Source of the DNA: Arthrobacter sp. MA-N2
Lineage (GTDB): Bacteria; Actinomycetota; Actinomycetes; Actinomycetales; Micrococcaceae
Direction: 5' to 3'
Assembly: GCF_000517125.1 (NCBI RefSeq)
Contig: NZ_KI912155.1
Span: 3,536,029-3,600,028 of the forward strand
DNA: 64,000 nucleotides
Positions 1 through 8,122 of the stretch are shown here, in pieces. The position numbers and the translations under genes were made by a program. The notes below the pieces were generated by a model, which was not told the DNA's origin, made no database searches, and saw only the letters and a list, made by a program, of their open reading frames with translations. Every line of letters begins with the position of its first letter. The stretch's first letter is position 1.

Positions 1-180
1 AACCAGCCCGGCCCCGATGGATTCCAGGTCGAAAAGGCGGCAAGTAGGCGCGGCGTCCCGGGCGACGGTTGGGGAATTCACCCCTCCATTGTGCATACAT
101 GCGGAACAGGTGCGTGAAAGGTGGACTGCATGCCCGATCGGGAGGACGATTAAAGGGCAGTCGCTAGAAGGAGGTCAGTG

Positions 181-366
181 ATGTGCTACGGGTACAGCAA
201 GGATTTCCAGCGGGACACCAGGAAAGATGCCTCACGGGAACCCGAGGAACGCCCTGAGCCCAAGGTGGACGCCAAGGACTTCAAGTTCTGGGAATTCCCA
301 CGCCGCCATCGTGAGTTCACGAACGATCCGGAACCGGTGATCGACCGGACCCGCGAAAGGGTCTAG
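181..366 (+). CDS. Small charged hypothetical protein
   Basis: Encodes about 61 residues, very rich in charged residues and proline. It starts MCYGYSKDF and ends VIDRTRERV, with no membrane segment or recognised domain. A strong ribosome binding site (AGAAGGAGGT, 166-175) precedes both an in-frame GTG at 178 and the ATG at 181; the ATG has the better spacing. A strong hairpin follows the stop, so this is probably a complete single-gene unit. The function is unknown. Confidence that it is a real gene rests on the Shine-Dalgarno sequence and the terminator rather than on homology. Confidence 0.6.
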   Translation: MCYGYSKDFQRDTRKDASREPEERPEPKVDAKDFKFWEFPRRHREFTNDPEPVIDRTRERV

Positions 367-375
367 TCCACAAGG

Positions 376-411
376 GTGAAAGGAACGTCCCGCTTGGGGC
401 GCTCCTTTCAC
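376..411 (+). terminator. Hairpin after the small protein gene
   Basis: An inverted repeat with arms 376-391 and 396-411 (GTGAAAGGAACGTCCC against GGGGCGCTCCTTTCAC) has a 4-nt loop and two mismatches. It lies 10 nt after the stop of the upstream gene. There is no clear T-run, which is common for terminators in high-GC actinobacteria. Confidence 0.55.
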
Positions 412-511
412 ATCGTGCGGGATCAGGCCTCCCGCTTCAGCAACACTGCAACCCCCGAAGGATCCCCGCCATGAACGTGTCAGCACCTAGCAGCGAAGCA
501 GGTGAGCGGCC

Positions 512-1345
512 ATGACAGCGGACTCCATCACCTGGTTGATTGTCTTGATTGTCCTGCTGGTCATCTGGTTTTCGATGGCTGTCCACATTGTCACGCAGTA
601 CGAGCGTGGTGTCCTGTTGAGGCTCGGAAGGGTCCAGGGCCTCAAGACCCCGGGACTCGTGATCATCATCCCGTTCGTCGACCGGCTGCGGAAAGTCTCC
701 CTGCGGATCGTGACCATGCCCATCCAATCCCAAGGCATCATCACGCGGGACAACGTCAGCCTGGACATTTCCGCCGTCGCCTATTTCCGGGTGGTGGACG
801 CGATCAAGTCCGTGCTCGCCATCGAAAACGTCTACTCCGCGATTGACCAAATCGCCCAAACGACGCTGCGCAAGGTGGTGGGGCAGCACACGCTCGACGA
901 GACACTCGCAGAAACGGATGTCATCAATGCCAACATCCGTCAGATTCTGGATGGACTGACATTGGAATGGGGCGTCGAAGTGACCCTCGTGGAACTAAAG
1001 GACATCCAATTGCCGGACAGCATGAAGCGCGCGATGGCCCGCCAAGCCGAGGCAGAGCGTGAGAAGCGCGCCAAGATCATTGCCGCCGAAGGCGAGTCCC
1101 TGGCCGCCGCAGCACTTGGCATGGCCTCCGACACCATGATGGCCCACCCTTTGGCCCTGCAACTGCGCAATCTGCAGTCCTTGGTGGAGATCGGCGTGGA
1201 CAAGAACACCACGGTGGTCTTCCCTGCGCCCCTGATGAGCACCATCGGTGAGCTCGGAGCATTCCTTTCCCGCGAGGCCGCCGCTGCAAAAGCCGCCGAA
1301 GCGCCGAGGGCGACTGTCACCAGACGACCGATGGCTGCGGGATGA
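512..1345 (+). CDS. SPFH/Band-7 (slipin-like) membrane protein
   Basis: A 277-aa stomatin/slipin-type protein. Residues about 5-25 form one N-terminal transmembrane segment. The SPFH core follows, with the slipin signature QYERGVLLRLGR (about 30-41), a PGLVIIIPFVDRL stretch, and the conserved DVSL/AYFRV region. Residues about 170-200 (MARQAEAEREKRAKII) are the usual coiled-coil segment. Family members form oligomeric scaffolds at membrane microdomains; no enzymatic role is implied. The usual NfeD partner is not adjacent. The start ATG is preceded by GCAGGTGAGC. The C-terminal tail is alanine-rich and basic (TRRPMAAG). The family call is firm, the cellular role is not. Confidence 0.9.
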   Translation: MTADSITWLIVLIVLLVIWFSMAVHIVTQYERGVLLRLGRVQGLKTPGLVIIIPFVDRLRKVSLRIVTMPIQSQGIITRDNVSLDISAVAYFRVVDAIKSVLAIENVYSAIDQIAQTTLRKVVGQHTLDETLAETDVINANIRQILDGLTLEWGVEVTLVELKDIQLPDSMKRAMARQAEAEREKRAKIIAAEGESLAAAALGMASDTMMAHPLALQLRNLQSLVEIGVDKNTTVVFPAPLMSTIGELGAFLSREAAAAKAAEAPRATVTRRPMAAG

Positions 1346-1478
1346 AAATGGATCTTGCGGCAGGGGGTCAAGGCTGAGCGGGTCCACTAGTCGGACACGA
1401 TTTGCTTCTGACATGGTTTCATGAGGCGTTCTCACTCGCTTTCCCTACTGTTCAGTAACCGTCGGCATCATCGAGCGG

Positions 1479-3044
1479 GTGACTTCACCATGCAAAGCCC
1501 ATGCGGGCGACAATGTCTCTTTCTCCCCTTCCCGGCGCGGCTTTCTGGCCGCTGCATTGACCGGCGCCGCTTTGACCCTCGCGCCGGTGTCTTTCGCGGC
1601 AGCCGCGACCGGAACCAGCAAGACCAAAACAATTACCGGCCACCTTGAGCCCGGAACCGCGGACTTCGTGTATTTGCCGGTCGACGTCCCGGCAGGTGTC
1701 AACAAGATCAGCGTTTCCTACACCTACAGCAAACCCCAGGTGGCCCCCGGGCTTCTAGGCAATGCGTGCGACATCGGAATCTTCGATGAAAAAGGCACCG
1801 ACCTCGCAGGCAAGGGCTTCCGTGGCTGGTCAGGCGGTTTCCGGACAGAATTCAGTATCAGCGCCGGGGGCGATACGACGCCGGGCTACCTGCCGGGTTC
1901 CATCGGAAAAGGCACATGGAACATTGTCCTCGGCCCCTATCAGGTTGCCGAGCAAGGACTTGACTACACCGTGAACGTCACCCTTGAGTACGGACCCGAC
2001 GGCACGCCATACACGCCCCAGTACCCGCCGCAGCAGATCGCGGGCCGCGGCGCGGCCTGGTACCGCGGCGATGCCCACCTGCACACGGTCTACTCGGACG
2101 GAAAGCGCACCCCCGAGGAGGTCGCAGCGGGCGCACGTGCCGCGCGTCTCGACTTCATGATCTCCACAGACCACAACACGCCCGCGTCGCACGGGGTGTG
2201 GGGGCCTCTCGCCGGCAACGACCTGCTCATCCTCACGGGCGAGGAAGTCACCACGCGGAACGGCCATTACCTCGCCCTCGGCCTGGAGCCGGGCGAATGG
2301 ATCGACTGGCGCTACCGGGCCCGAGACAAGGGATTCGAGAAGGAAGCCCAAAGGATCCGCGCCTCCGGTGGAATCGTTGTCCCGGCCCACCCCTATTGCC
2401 CCTACGTCGCCTGCCGCTGGAAATTCGGTTATGACGACGCCGACGCGGTCGAGGTATGGACGGGCCCCTGGACCCTGGACGACGAGTCCTCCGTCAACAC
2501 CTGGGACTCGATGCTGGCCCACTCCGCGCGAACGGGTGGCCGTTGGCTCCCGGCCATGGGTAACAGCGACGCCCACAGCGCTCCGCAGGTCATCGGACTC
2601 CCACACAACGTGGTCAACGCCACGGCGTTGTCCCGCGATGCCCTGCTGGACGGCATCCGTAACGGACGGAACTGGATCGCCGAGTCCGCTGACATCTCGG
2701 TGGATTTCCAGGTCAAGTCCGGCGGAAAGAGCGCCTCCGTGGGAGACCGGCTCAACGTCGCGGCAGACACGCCGGTCACGGTGACGGCGAAAATCACAGG
2801 CGTGCCGAACGGCGTCGTACGCTTCATCACGGATGAAGGACAGACCCAGCAGGTCACGCTTCCCGCGTCCGGCCAAGGAACAAGCACGTGGATTACCACC
2901 CCGCAGCTCGCCGCGTACGTGCGTGTAGAGGTCAGGCATCCGAAGATCGACGGCACCTCCGGCAGCGGGACGGAGATGGGTACGGTCATTCCGCTCGGCC
3001 CCATGGCGGCACTGACGAACCCCATCTTCCTCGGTAACAGCTAG
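1479..3044 (+). CDS. Tat-exported PHP-domain (CehA/McbA-like) metallohydrolase
   Basis: A 521-aa protein from a GTG start. Residues 18-26 read SRRGFLAAA, a twin-arginine signal followed by a hydrophobic stretch and an Ala-rich cleavage region near 42-45, so export is likely. A beta-rich region (about 50-185) precedes a PHP phosphoesterase domain. Metal ligands are visible as DAHLHTVYSDG (H200, H202), STDHNTPASH (D231, H232), VPAHPY and GNSDAHS. CehA/McbA-type proteins hydrolyse esters or phosphoesters; the substrate here cannot be named. The ribosome binding site is weak, so the exact start is uncertain, but the Tat motif fixes the N-terminal region. A perfect terminator hairpin follows directly. 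Confidence 0.85.
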   Translation: MTSPCKAHAGDNVSFSPSRRGFLAAALTGAALTLAPVSFAAAATGTSKTKTITGHLEPGTADFVYLPVDVPAGVNKISVSYTYSKPQVAPGLLGNACDIGIFDEKGTDLAGKGFRGWSGGFRTEFSISAGGDTTPGYLPGSIGKGTWNIVLGPYQVAEQGLDYTVNVTLEYGPDGTPYTPQYPPQQIAGRGAAWYRGDAHLHTVYSDGKRTPEEVAAGARAARLDFMISTDHNTPASHGVWGPLAGNDLLILTGEEVTTRNGHYLALGLEPGEWIDWRYRARDKGFEKEAQRIRASGGIVVPAHPYCPYVACRWKFGYDDADAVEVWTGPWTLDDESSVNTWDSMLAHSARTGGRWLPAMGNSDAHSAPQVIGLPHNVVNATALSRDALLDGIRNGRNWIAESADISVDFQVKSGGKSASVGDRLNVAADTPVTVTAKITGVPNGVVRFITDEGQTQQVTLPASGQGTSTWITTPQLAAYVRVEVRHPKIDGTSGSGTEMGTVIPLGPMAALTNPIFLGNS

Positions 3045-3050
3045 CAGCTG

Positions 3051-3098
3051 CGTGAGGGAGGCCCTGCCAGTACCCCTACCAACAGGGCCTCCCTCACG
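3051..3098 (+). terminator. Rho-independent-type hairpin after the PHP hydrolase
   Basis: A perfect 16-bp inverted repeat, arms 3051-3066 (CGTGAGGGAGGCCCTG) and 3083-3098, with a 16-nt loop. It begins 6 nt after the stop codon. There is no T-tract. Confidence 0.75.
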
Positions 3099-3215
3099 TC
3101 GGAAATCTCCTGTTTGATGGATAGTGCCGCTCTGAACCCCGGAGCCAGCTGCCCCCAACGGGCCGTCGCGCCAGACACCGCGAACACCAAACCTCCGTCC
3201 ACCAACAGGAGAAAC

Positions 3216-4259
3216 ATGTTTTCCGTGAACGCTTACGCCGCCCCTTCGGCGAACGAACCCCTCGTCCCCACCACCATTGAGCGCCGCGACGTCGGCGCCC
3301 ATGACGTGCTGATCGAGATCAAGTACGCAGGCATTTGCCATTCAGATATCCATACCGTCCGCGGCGATTGGGGACCGCAGTCCTACCCTCTCGCCCCGGG
3401 CCACGAAATCGCCGGAATTGTCAGTGCGATCGGCTCCGAAGTCACCAAGCACGCGATCGGCGATCGGGTCGGCGTCGGCTGCATGGTCAACTCCTGCCGC
3501 GAATGCGAGAACTGCCGCAAGGGCGAGGAGCAGTACTGCCTCAAAGGCATGACCGGCACCTACGGCGCCGTAGACCGCGACGGGACCATCACCCAAGGCG
3601 GCTACTCCACGCACGTCGTGGTGACGGAAGACTTCGTCGTGCGTATCCCACAAGGAATCGAGCTCGACGCCGCCGCTCCCCTGCTGTGCGCAGGAATCAC
3701 CACCTATTCGCCGCTTCGGCATTGGGGTGCCGGCCCGGGCAAGAAGGTCGCCGTCGTCGGACTCGGCGGGCTGGGCCACATGGCCGTCAAGCTGGCACAC
3801 GCCATGGGCGCCGACGTCACGGTACTGTCCCAATCGCTGAAGAAAATGGAAGACGGCCTGCGACTGGGCGCTGACCACTACTTCGCTACGAGCGAGCCGG
3901 CCACTTTCGAAAAGCTCGCTCGAACCTTTGACCTGATCATCAACACGGTCAGCGCCCCCATCGACATCAGCTCCTACCTTCAGTTGCTGACGCTCGACGG
4001 CGCGCTGGTGAATGTGGGGGCCCCGGCGGAACCGCTGCCGGTCAACGTTTTCTCGCTCATCACGGGACGGCGGTCCTTCGCCGGATCCGCGATCGGGGGC
4101 ATCCGGGAGACCCAGGAAATGCTCGATTTCTGCGCCGAACATGGGCTTGGCGCCGAGATCGAGGTCATCCCGGCCGACAAGATCAACGGCGCCTACGAGC
4201 GGGTGCTCGCCTCCGATGTGCGGTACCGCTTCGTTATTGACGTGTCGACGCTGGTCTAA
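3216..4259 (+). CDS. Zinc-dependent NAD(P) alcohol dehydrogenase (CAD/YahK-like)
   Basis: A 347-aa medium-chain dehydrogenase. Catalytic zinc ligands are C41 (GICHSDIH) and H63/E64 (PGHEIAG). The structural zinc site is C94-x2-C97-x2-C100-x7-C108. The Rossmann motif is [11 protein letters not shown]. The CHSD..GDW pattern places it in the cinnamyl-alcohol-dehydrogenase-like branch, which usually reduces aldehydes with NADPH. The frame is open 34 codons upstream, but the ATG at 3216 is chosen because it follows an AGGAG at 3208-3212 and matches the family's N-terminus. It stands alone between two unrelated units. The substrate is unknown. Confidence 0.9.
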   Translation: MFSVNAYAAPSANEPLVPTTIERRDVGAHDVLIEIKYAGICHSDIHTVRGDWGPQSYPLAPGHEIAGIVSAIGSEVTKHAIGDRVGVGCMVNSCRECENCRKGEEQYCLKGMTGTYGAVDRDGTITQGGYSTHVVVTEDFVVRIPQGIELDAAAPLLCAGITTYSPLRHWGAGPGKKVAVVGLGGLGHMAVKLAHAMGADVTVLSQSLKKMEDGLRLGADHYFATSEPATFEKLARTFDLIINTVSAPIDISSYLQLLTLDGALVNVGAPAEPLPVNVFSLITGRRSFAGSAIGGIRETQEMLDFCAEHGLGAEIEVIPADKINGAYERVLASDVRYRFVIDVSTLV

Positions 4260-4280
4260 GCCGAAGTTTCGCCGCTGCGC

Positions 4281-4344
4281 TTCGGGACAGGGTCGTTTCG
4301 GGACAGTGTCAATTCGGGACACGGTCATTTCGGGACACGGTCAT
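4281..4344. repeat. Four tandem copies of a 16-bp repeat
   Basis: Units start at 4281, 4297, 4313 and 4329. They read TTCGGGACAGGGTCGT, TTCGGGACAGTGTCAA, then two identical copies of TTCGGGACACGGTCAT. The array starts 21 bp after the alcohol dehydrogenase stop and ends 86 bp before the next start codon. Divergence falls at the left end. No dyad is obvious within a unit. The function is unknown. Confidence 0.9.
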
Positions 4345-4430
4345 CCGGTTCCGGAGCGCGGCGGCCCCTTGGAGTACCGTCTGGCGACTCGAGGCCGCAG
4401 CAACGATGATGTGCTCATGAAGGCAACCCG

Positions 4431-5027
4431 ATGAACAAGAACCGGCTCGAGGCATTCAGCGACGGCGTCCTCGCGATCGTCATCACCATCATGGTCCTTG
4501 AGCTGCGCGTGCCGCCGGAACCGAGCTGGAATGGCCTCCTCAGTGTTCTCCCCACGTTCCTTAGCTACCTGCTCAGCTTCGTCTATGTCGGGATCTACTG
4601 GAACAACCACCACCACATGATCCACTTGGCCGATCGGGTCAACGGAGCGATCCTTTGGGCGAACCTGCACTTGTTGTTTTGGCTGTCCCTCTTCCCGTTC
4701 AGCACCCGGTGGATGGATGAGTCCGGTTTCGCGCAAGTCCCGGTGTTGGCCTATGGGTTCAACCTGCTCTGCGCGGCAGTTGCCTACTTCGTCCTGCAGC
4801 AGTCGTTGATCCGTCAGCAGGGCAGGCAAGGTGCGCTGGCTCAGGCGCTTGGCCGGGACTGGAAGGGCAAGACCTCGCCCCTGATCTACCTTGCCGGGCT
4901 TGGCCTCTGCTTCGTTCAGCCGCTGCTCGCCGTCGCCACGTACACGGTGGTGGCACTGATCTGGTTGGTTCCGGACCGTCGGGTTGAGCATTTTGTCGTC
5001 CGTGCGCAGCAGGGCCCGCCCAGGTAG
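4431..5027 (+). CDS. TMEM175/DUF1211-family membrane protein
   Basis: A 198-aa integral membrane protein with about six hydrophobic segments. The N-terminal motif RLEAFSDGVLAIVITIMVLEL (residues 5-25) is the hallmark of the TMEM175 potassium-channel family (F-S-D-G with conserved downstream I/T residues). Another family feature is the YWNNHHHMIHLA stretch after TM3. Bacterial members are single six-TM units that form tetrameric K+-conducting channels. Length and motif fit well. AAGG at 4419-4422 may serve as ribosome binding site. It is not in an obvious operon. Confidence 0.88.
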   Translation: MNKNRLEAFSDGVLAIVITIMVLELRVPPEPSWNGLLSVLPTFLSYLLSFVYVGIYWNNHHHMIHLADRVNGAILWANLHLLFWLSLFPFSTRWMDESGFAQVPVLAYGFNLLCAAVAYFVLQQSLIRQQGRQGALAQALGRDWKGKTSPLIYLAGLGLCFVQPLLAVATYTVVALIWLVPDRRVEHFVVRAQQGPPR

Positions 5028-5054
5028 CGGGCGTGGGACCCGCAGGTTCCGAAA

Positions 5055-5585
5055 TCAAAGCAGAGATGAGCGGCGTTCAAGCAGGAAGGTGTCGCGCCAT
5101 TGGCCGGCCAGCGGCCCGGCGCTCATGCGTGCGATGCGTTCGCGTCGGCCGACGATCTTGAAGCCCTGGGCCAGATGAAGACGGATACTGGCCTGGTTTT
5201 CGGGGAAAATGCTGGACTGAATGGTCCAGATTCCATGCCGCTCGGTGGATGCTGCCAGAGCTTTCAGGAGCAGGCTTCCAACGCCCTGTCCGCGCGCAGA
5301 CCCGGCGACATACACGGAGTGTTCGACGACGCCGGCATATGCCGGGCGGGCCGATATCGCCGAAACCGCCGTCCACCCCAGCACTTGGCCCGCCAGTTCG
5401 GCAACGAAGCGATGATCCGGGAGGCGGCCCGTGTTGAATTGTTCCCACTCCGGGACGGCCGCTTCGAACGTAGCCTGCCCGGTCTCGATCCCCTCCATAA
5501 AGATCGCGCTGACCTCGGGCCAATCGTCCAGCTTCATGGGCCGGATCAGGACGGCTTCGGCTTCGGCTTCGGCTTCGGTGAACAT
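5055..5585 (-). CDS. GNAT N-acetyltransferase (phosphinothricin-acetyltransferase-like)
   Basis: A 176-aa GCN5-type acetyltransferase. The acetyl-CoA-binding signature is visible as GSARGQGVGSLLL. The layout IRPMKLDDWPEVSAIF ... GWTAVSAIS ... HSVYV ... FPENQASIRLHLAQGFKIVGRRERI matches the Pat/Bar/YncA branch, which acetylates amino groups of small molecules such as phosphinothricin or methionine derivatives. The acceptor cannot be determined. The N-terminus contains an unusual Ala-Glu run encoded by a hexanucleotide repeat. The gene converges on the TMEM175 gene, 27 bp apart. Confidence 0.85.
   Translation of the reverse strand: MFTEAEAEAEAVLIRPMKLDDWPEVSAIFMEGIETGQATFEAAVPEWEQFNTGRLPDHRFVAELAGQVLGWTAVSAISARPAYAGVVEHSVYVAGSARGQGVGSLLLKALAASTERHGIWTIQSSIFPENQASIRLHLAQGFKIVGRRERIARMSAGPLAGQWRDTFLLERRSSLL
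5553..5576. repeat. In-frame hexanucleotide microsatellite (4 copies)
   Basis: GGCTTC is repeated four times at the 5' end of the acetyltransferase gene and encodes alternating Glu/Ala at about residues 4-12. Copy-number change would keep the frame. Confidence 0.9.
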
Positions 5586-5650
5586 TCACCCATTATGCGC
5601 TGGGATTGACGAGCCCTTGATTGAAGTCCTCGTCCTTGTTGCACTTGTCT

Positions 5651-6628
5651 ATGAGCAAAAAGCAGCTAATCATCATTGGATCCGGACCTGCCGGGTACAC
5701 CGCCGCGATCTACGCCGCCCGGGCGGGTCTGAGCCCCTTGGTCCTTGCCGGATCGGTCACCGCCGGCGGTGCGCTGATGAACACCACTGAGGTGGAGAAT
5801 TTCCCCGGTTTCCCCGCCGGCATCCAGGGCCCGGACCTCATGGACGGGCTGCAGGAGCAAGCCGGGCGCTTCGGCGCCAAGATAGTGTTCGACGACGCCA
5901 CGGAAGTCCACTTGGCCGGGCACCTCAAGCGCGTGGTCACCGGATCGGGCGACACCCATGAAGCACCGGCCGTGATCCTCGCGACCGGCTCTGCCTATAA
6001 GGAACTCGGCCTGCCAGAGGAGAAAAAGCTCAGCGGACACGGCGTCTCGTGGTGCGCCACATGCGACGGCTTCTTCTTCCGCGAACAGGACATTGTCGTG
6101 GTGGGCGGCGGAGACTCGGCCATGGAAGAAGCGACGTTCCTGACGCGCTTCGCGAAGACGGTGACCGTCGTCGTGCGAAAAGGAGAGCTCCGAGCCTCCC
6201 GGATCATGGCCCAGCGGGCCAAGGACAATCCGAAAATCCGCTTCGCATGGAATTCGGTCGTCAGCGCCATTCACGGCGACCCCAAGGTCACTGGCCTGAC
6301 ATTGACGGACACGCGCACCGGTGAAACGCGCGAACTTGCGGCTACGGGCATATTCGTGGCCATTGGACATGTCCCCCGGACGTCTCTTGTTGCGGGGCAG
6401 GTGGAGCTCGATGCCGAGGGTTACATCAAGGTCGACTCCCCTACCACCGTCACCAACCTCTCCGGAGTCTTCGCCTGCGGAGACGCGGTGGACCATCGCT
6501 ACCGTCAAGCCATTACAGCGGCCGGCACAGGATGCGCCGCGGCCCTGGATGCCGAGCGGTATCTCGCCGCCCTCGAGGATGCCGACAGCATCGCCACCGC
6601 GCTGGTCGAAGAACCTACCCACGCCTGA
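5651..6628 (+). CDS. trxB: Thioredoxin reductase-like flavoprotein
   Basis: A 325-aa FAD/NAD(P)H disulfide reductase of TrxB size. The FAD-binding motif is [10 protein letters not shown] (10-19), the redox-active pair is C135-A-T-C138, the NADPH motif is [10 protein letters not shown], and the C-terminal FAD motif is GVFACGDA. This is the complete low-molecular-weight thioredoxin reductase architecture, transferring electrons from NADPH to thioredoxin or a related partner. The frame stays open upstream to a TTG at 5621. The ATG at 5651 ([10 protein letters not shown]) gives the normal family N-terminus but lacks a clear Shine-Dalgarno. No thioredoxin gene is adjacent, so it may be a second copy or serve another small redox protein. 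Confidence 0.88.
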   Translation: MSKKQLIIIGSGPAGYTAAIYAARAGLSPLVLAGSVTAGGALMNTTEVENFPGFPAGIQGPDLMDGLQEQAGRFGAKIVFDDATEVHLAGHLKRVVTGSGDTHEAPAVILATGSAYKELGLPEEKKLSGHGVSWCATCDGFFFREQDIVVVGGGDSAMEEATFLTRFAKTVTVVVRKGELRASRIMAQRAKDNPKIRFAWNSVVSAIHGDPKVTGLTLTDTRTGETRELAATGIFVAIGHVPRTSLVAGQVELDAEGYIKVDSPTTVTNLSGVFACGDAVDHRYRQAITAAGTGCAAALDAERYLAALEDADSIATALVEEPTHA

Positions 6629-6629
6629 A

Positions 6630-6695
6630 CCCAACTAACTCGCACTTGTTGTCGTTCTCAGCCCCGAAAACGACCACAAGTGCGAGTTAGTTGGG
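6630..6695. repeat. Long palindromic repeat element downstream of trxB
   Basis: Arms at 6630-6656 and 6669-6695 pair over 27 bp with one mismatch. The outer part reads CCCAACTAACTCGCACTTGT and the spacer is 12 nt. It begins 2 nt after the trxB stop, so it can act as a terminator. Its length and sequence character resemble dispersed palindromic (REP-like) elements more than a simple terminator. Confidence 0.85.
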
Positions 6696-6728
6696 CGGGG
6701 CTAACTATGGGATGCCTAAAACCTTCTT

Positions 6729-6742
6729 TTCGGCATGCCTAA
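6729..6742. promoter_or_regulatory. Candidate MntR/DtxR-type operator upstream of mntH
   Basis: TTCGGCATGCCTAA is palindromic except at one position pair and lies 48 bp before the chosen mntH start. A second GCCTAA half-site occurs at 6714-6719. DtxR/MntR-family repressors bind TTAGG/CCTAA-type dyads, and mntH genes are common MntR targets. The assignment is by resemblance only. Confidence 0.45.
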
Positions 6743-6789
6743 CTTAACGGTATCCTCATCATGTGCACATCCCCGATGTTGAGGAAACC

Positions 6790-8040
6790 ATGGCTACAAC
6801 GATTGTCGAGCAACTAGCGGTCAAGTCCCGATGGCGGTCCCGGCTGCTCTTGTTGGGGCCGGCTTTCGTGGCCGCGATCGCGTATGTGGATCCGGGAAAC
6901 GTCGCGGCGAACCTGACGGCCGGCGCGAACTACGGCTACCTGCTCGTGTGGGTCTTGGTTGCAGCAAACATCATGGCGGTCCTGGTGCAATACCAGTCGG
7001 CAAAACTGGGCTTGGCCACCGGGCACAGCCTTCCGGAACTACTCGGCAAAAGGCTGGGAACCCGCCGTCGCAGGCTGTACTGGGTTCAGGCTGAGGTGGT
7101 TGCCGGGGCTACCGACATGGCAGAAGTCATTGGCGGCGCCGTGGCCCTCAACCTCCTCTTCGGGCTGCCCCTCCTCATGGGCGGGGCCATCATCGGGCTC
7201 GCGTCCATGGTGCTGTTGGGGCTGCAGTCCTCACGCGGCCAGAAGTCCTTCGAATACGCGATCATGATGCTTCTGGCGGTCATCGCCATCGGTTTCGTTT
7301 CGGGGCTTTTCGTCAATCCTCCGGAGACCGGGGGTGTCTTGGCAGGTTTGGTGCCGCGTTTCGAAGGTACGGATACCGTCCTCCTCGCTGCAGGCATGCT
7401 CGGCGCCACGGTCATGCCGCATGCCATCTACCTGCACTCGGCCCTGGCACGTGACAGGCATGGCTTCTCGGACGATCCAGCCGTGCGGACGAGGCTCATC
7501 AAGACAACGCGCGTGGACGTCGTGGGGGCCTTGGCGCTGGCCGGGGCAGTGAACATCGCCATGCTCCTCTTGGCCGCGTCCAGCTTGCGGGGAGTCGAGG
7601 GAACCGACACCATCGCTGGGGCACATGCCGCAGTCACTTCGGCGCTTGGCCCGGTCATCGGCGCGGCCTTCGGCGTCGGTTTGCTGGCCTCGGGACTGGC
7701 TTCAACATCCGTTGGATGCTACGCCGGAGCAACAGTCATGGGTGGCCTCCTCAAGATCCGCGTACCGTTGGTGATTCGCCGGGTAGTCACTTTGGTCCCG
7801 GCCTTGGTCATCCTCGGCGCGGGCATAGAACCCACCCTTGCACTCGTGCTGAGCCAGGTCCTGTTGAGCTTCGGCATTCCCTTCGCCTTGATTCCGTTGA
7901 TCCGGCTCACCGGAAAGCGCGAGATCATGGGCATCCACACCGATTCAACGGCATTGAAGATTGCCGGATGGACCAGCGCGGCACTCATTGTGGGCCTCAA
8001 TTGTGTCCTCATCATCCTGACACTCACGGGGAAATCCTAG
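6790..8040 (+). CDS. mntH: NRAMP-family Mn2+/divalent metal transporter
   Basis: A 416-aa polytopic membrane protein with about 11 TM segments. The TM1 metal-binding signature D34-P-G-N37 (AYVDPGNVAANL) and the TM6 motif MPHAIYLHSAL identify proton-coupled divalent-metal import by the NRAMP family. An in-frame GTG at 6763 exists, but the ATG at 6790 follows GAGGAAA at 6781-6787 with good spacing. The probable metal-responsive dyad just upstream supports manganese regulation. Monocistronic. Confidence 0.93.
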   Translation: MATTIVEQLAVKSRWRSRLLLLGPAFVAAIAYVDPGNVAANLTAGANYGYLLVWVLVAANIMAVLVQYQSAKLGLATGHSLPELLGKRLGTRRRRLYWVQAEVVAGATDMAEVIGGAVALNLLFGLPLLMGGAIIGLASMVLLGLQSSRGQKSFEYAIMMLLAVIAIGFVSGLFVNPPETGGVLAGLVPRFEGTDTVLLAAGMLGATVMPHAIYLHSALARDRHGFSDDPAVRTRLIKTTRVDVVGALALAGAVNIAMLLLAASSLRGVEGTDTIAGAHAAVTSALGPVIGAAFGVGLLASGLASTSVGCYAGATVMGGLLKIRVPLVIRRVVTLVPALVILGAGIEPTLALVLSQVLLSFGIPFALIPLIRLTGKREIMGIHTDSTALKIAGWTSAALIVGLNCVLIILTLTGKS

Positions 8041-8122
8041 GCGCATCCAGCCGACGAATCCGCTGCACATTCCATGGGACCGCAGGACTTAAGCTTGGTG
8101 TGAACGCCGAAGGAGAACCCCC

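Noticed and set aside
1..117. Open frame reaching the left edge of the window, and a minus-strand GTG frame with an adjacent GGAGG
   Set aside because: Too short, no recognisable protein on either strand.
471..488. Five- to six-codon frame (MNVSAP) with AAGGA upstream, before the SPFH gene
   Set aside because: Could be chance; no sign of a regulatory leader peptide.
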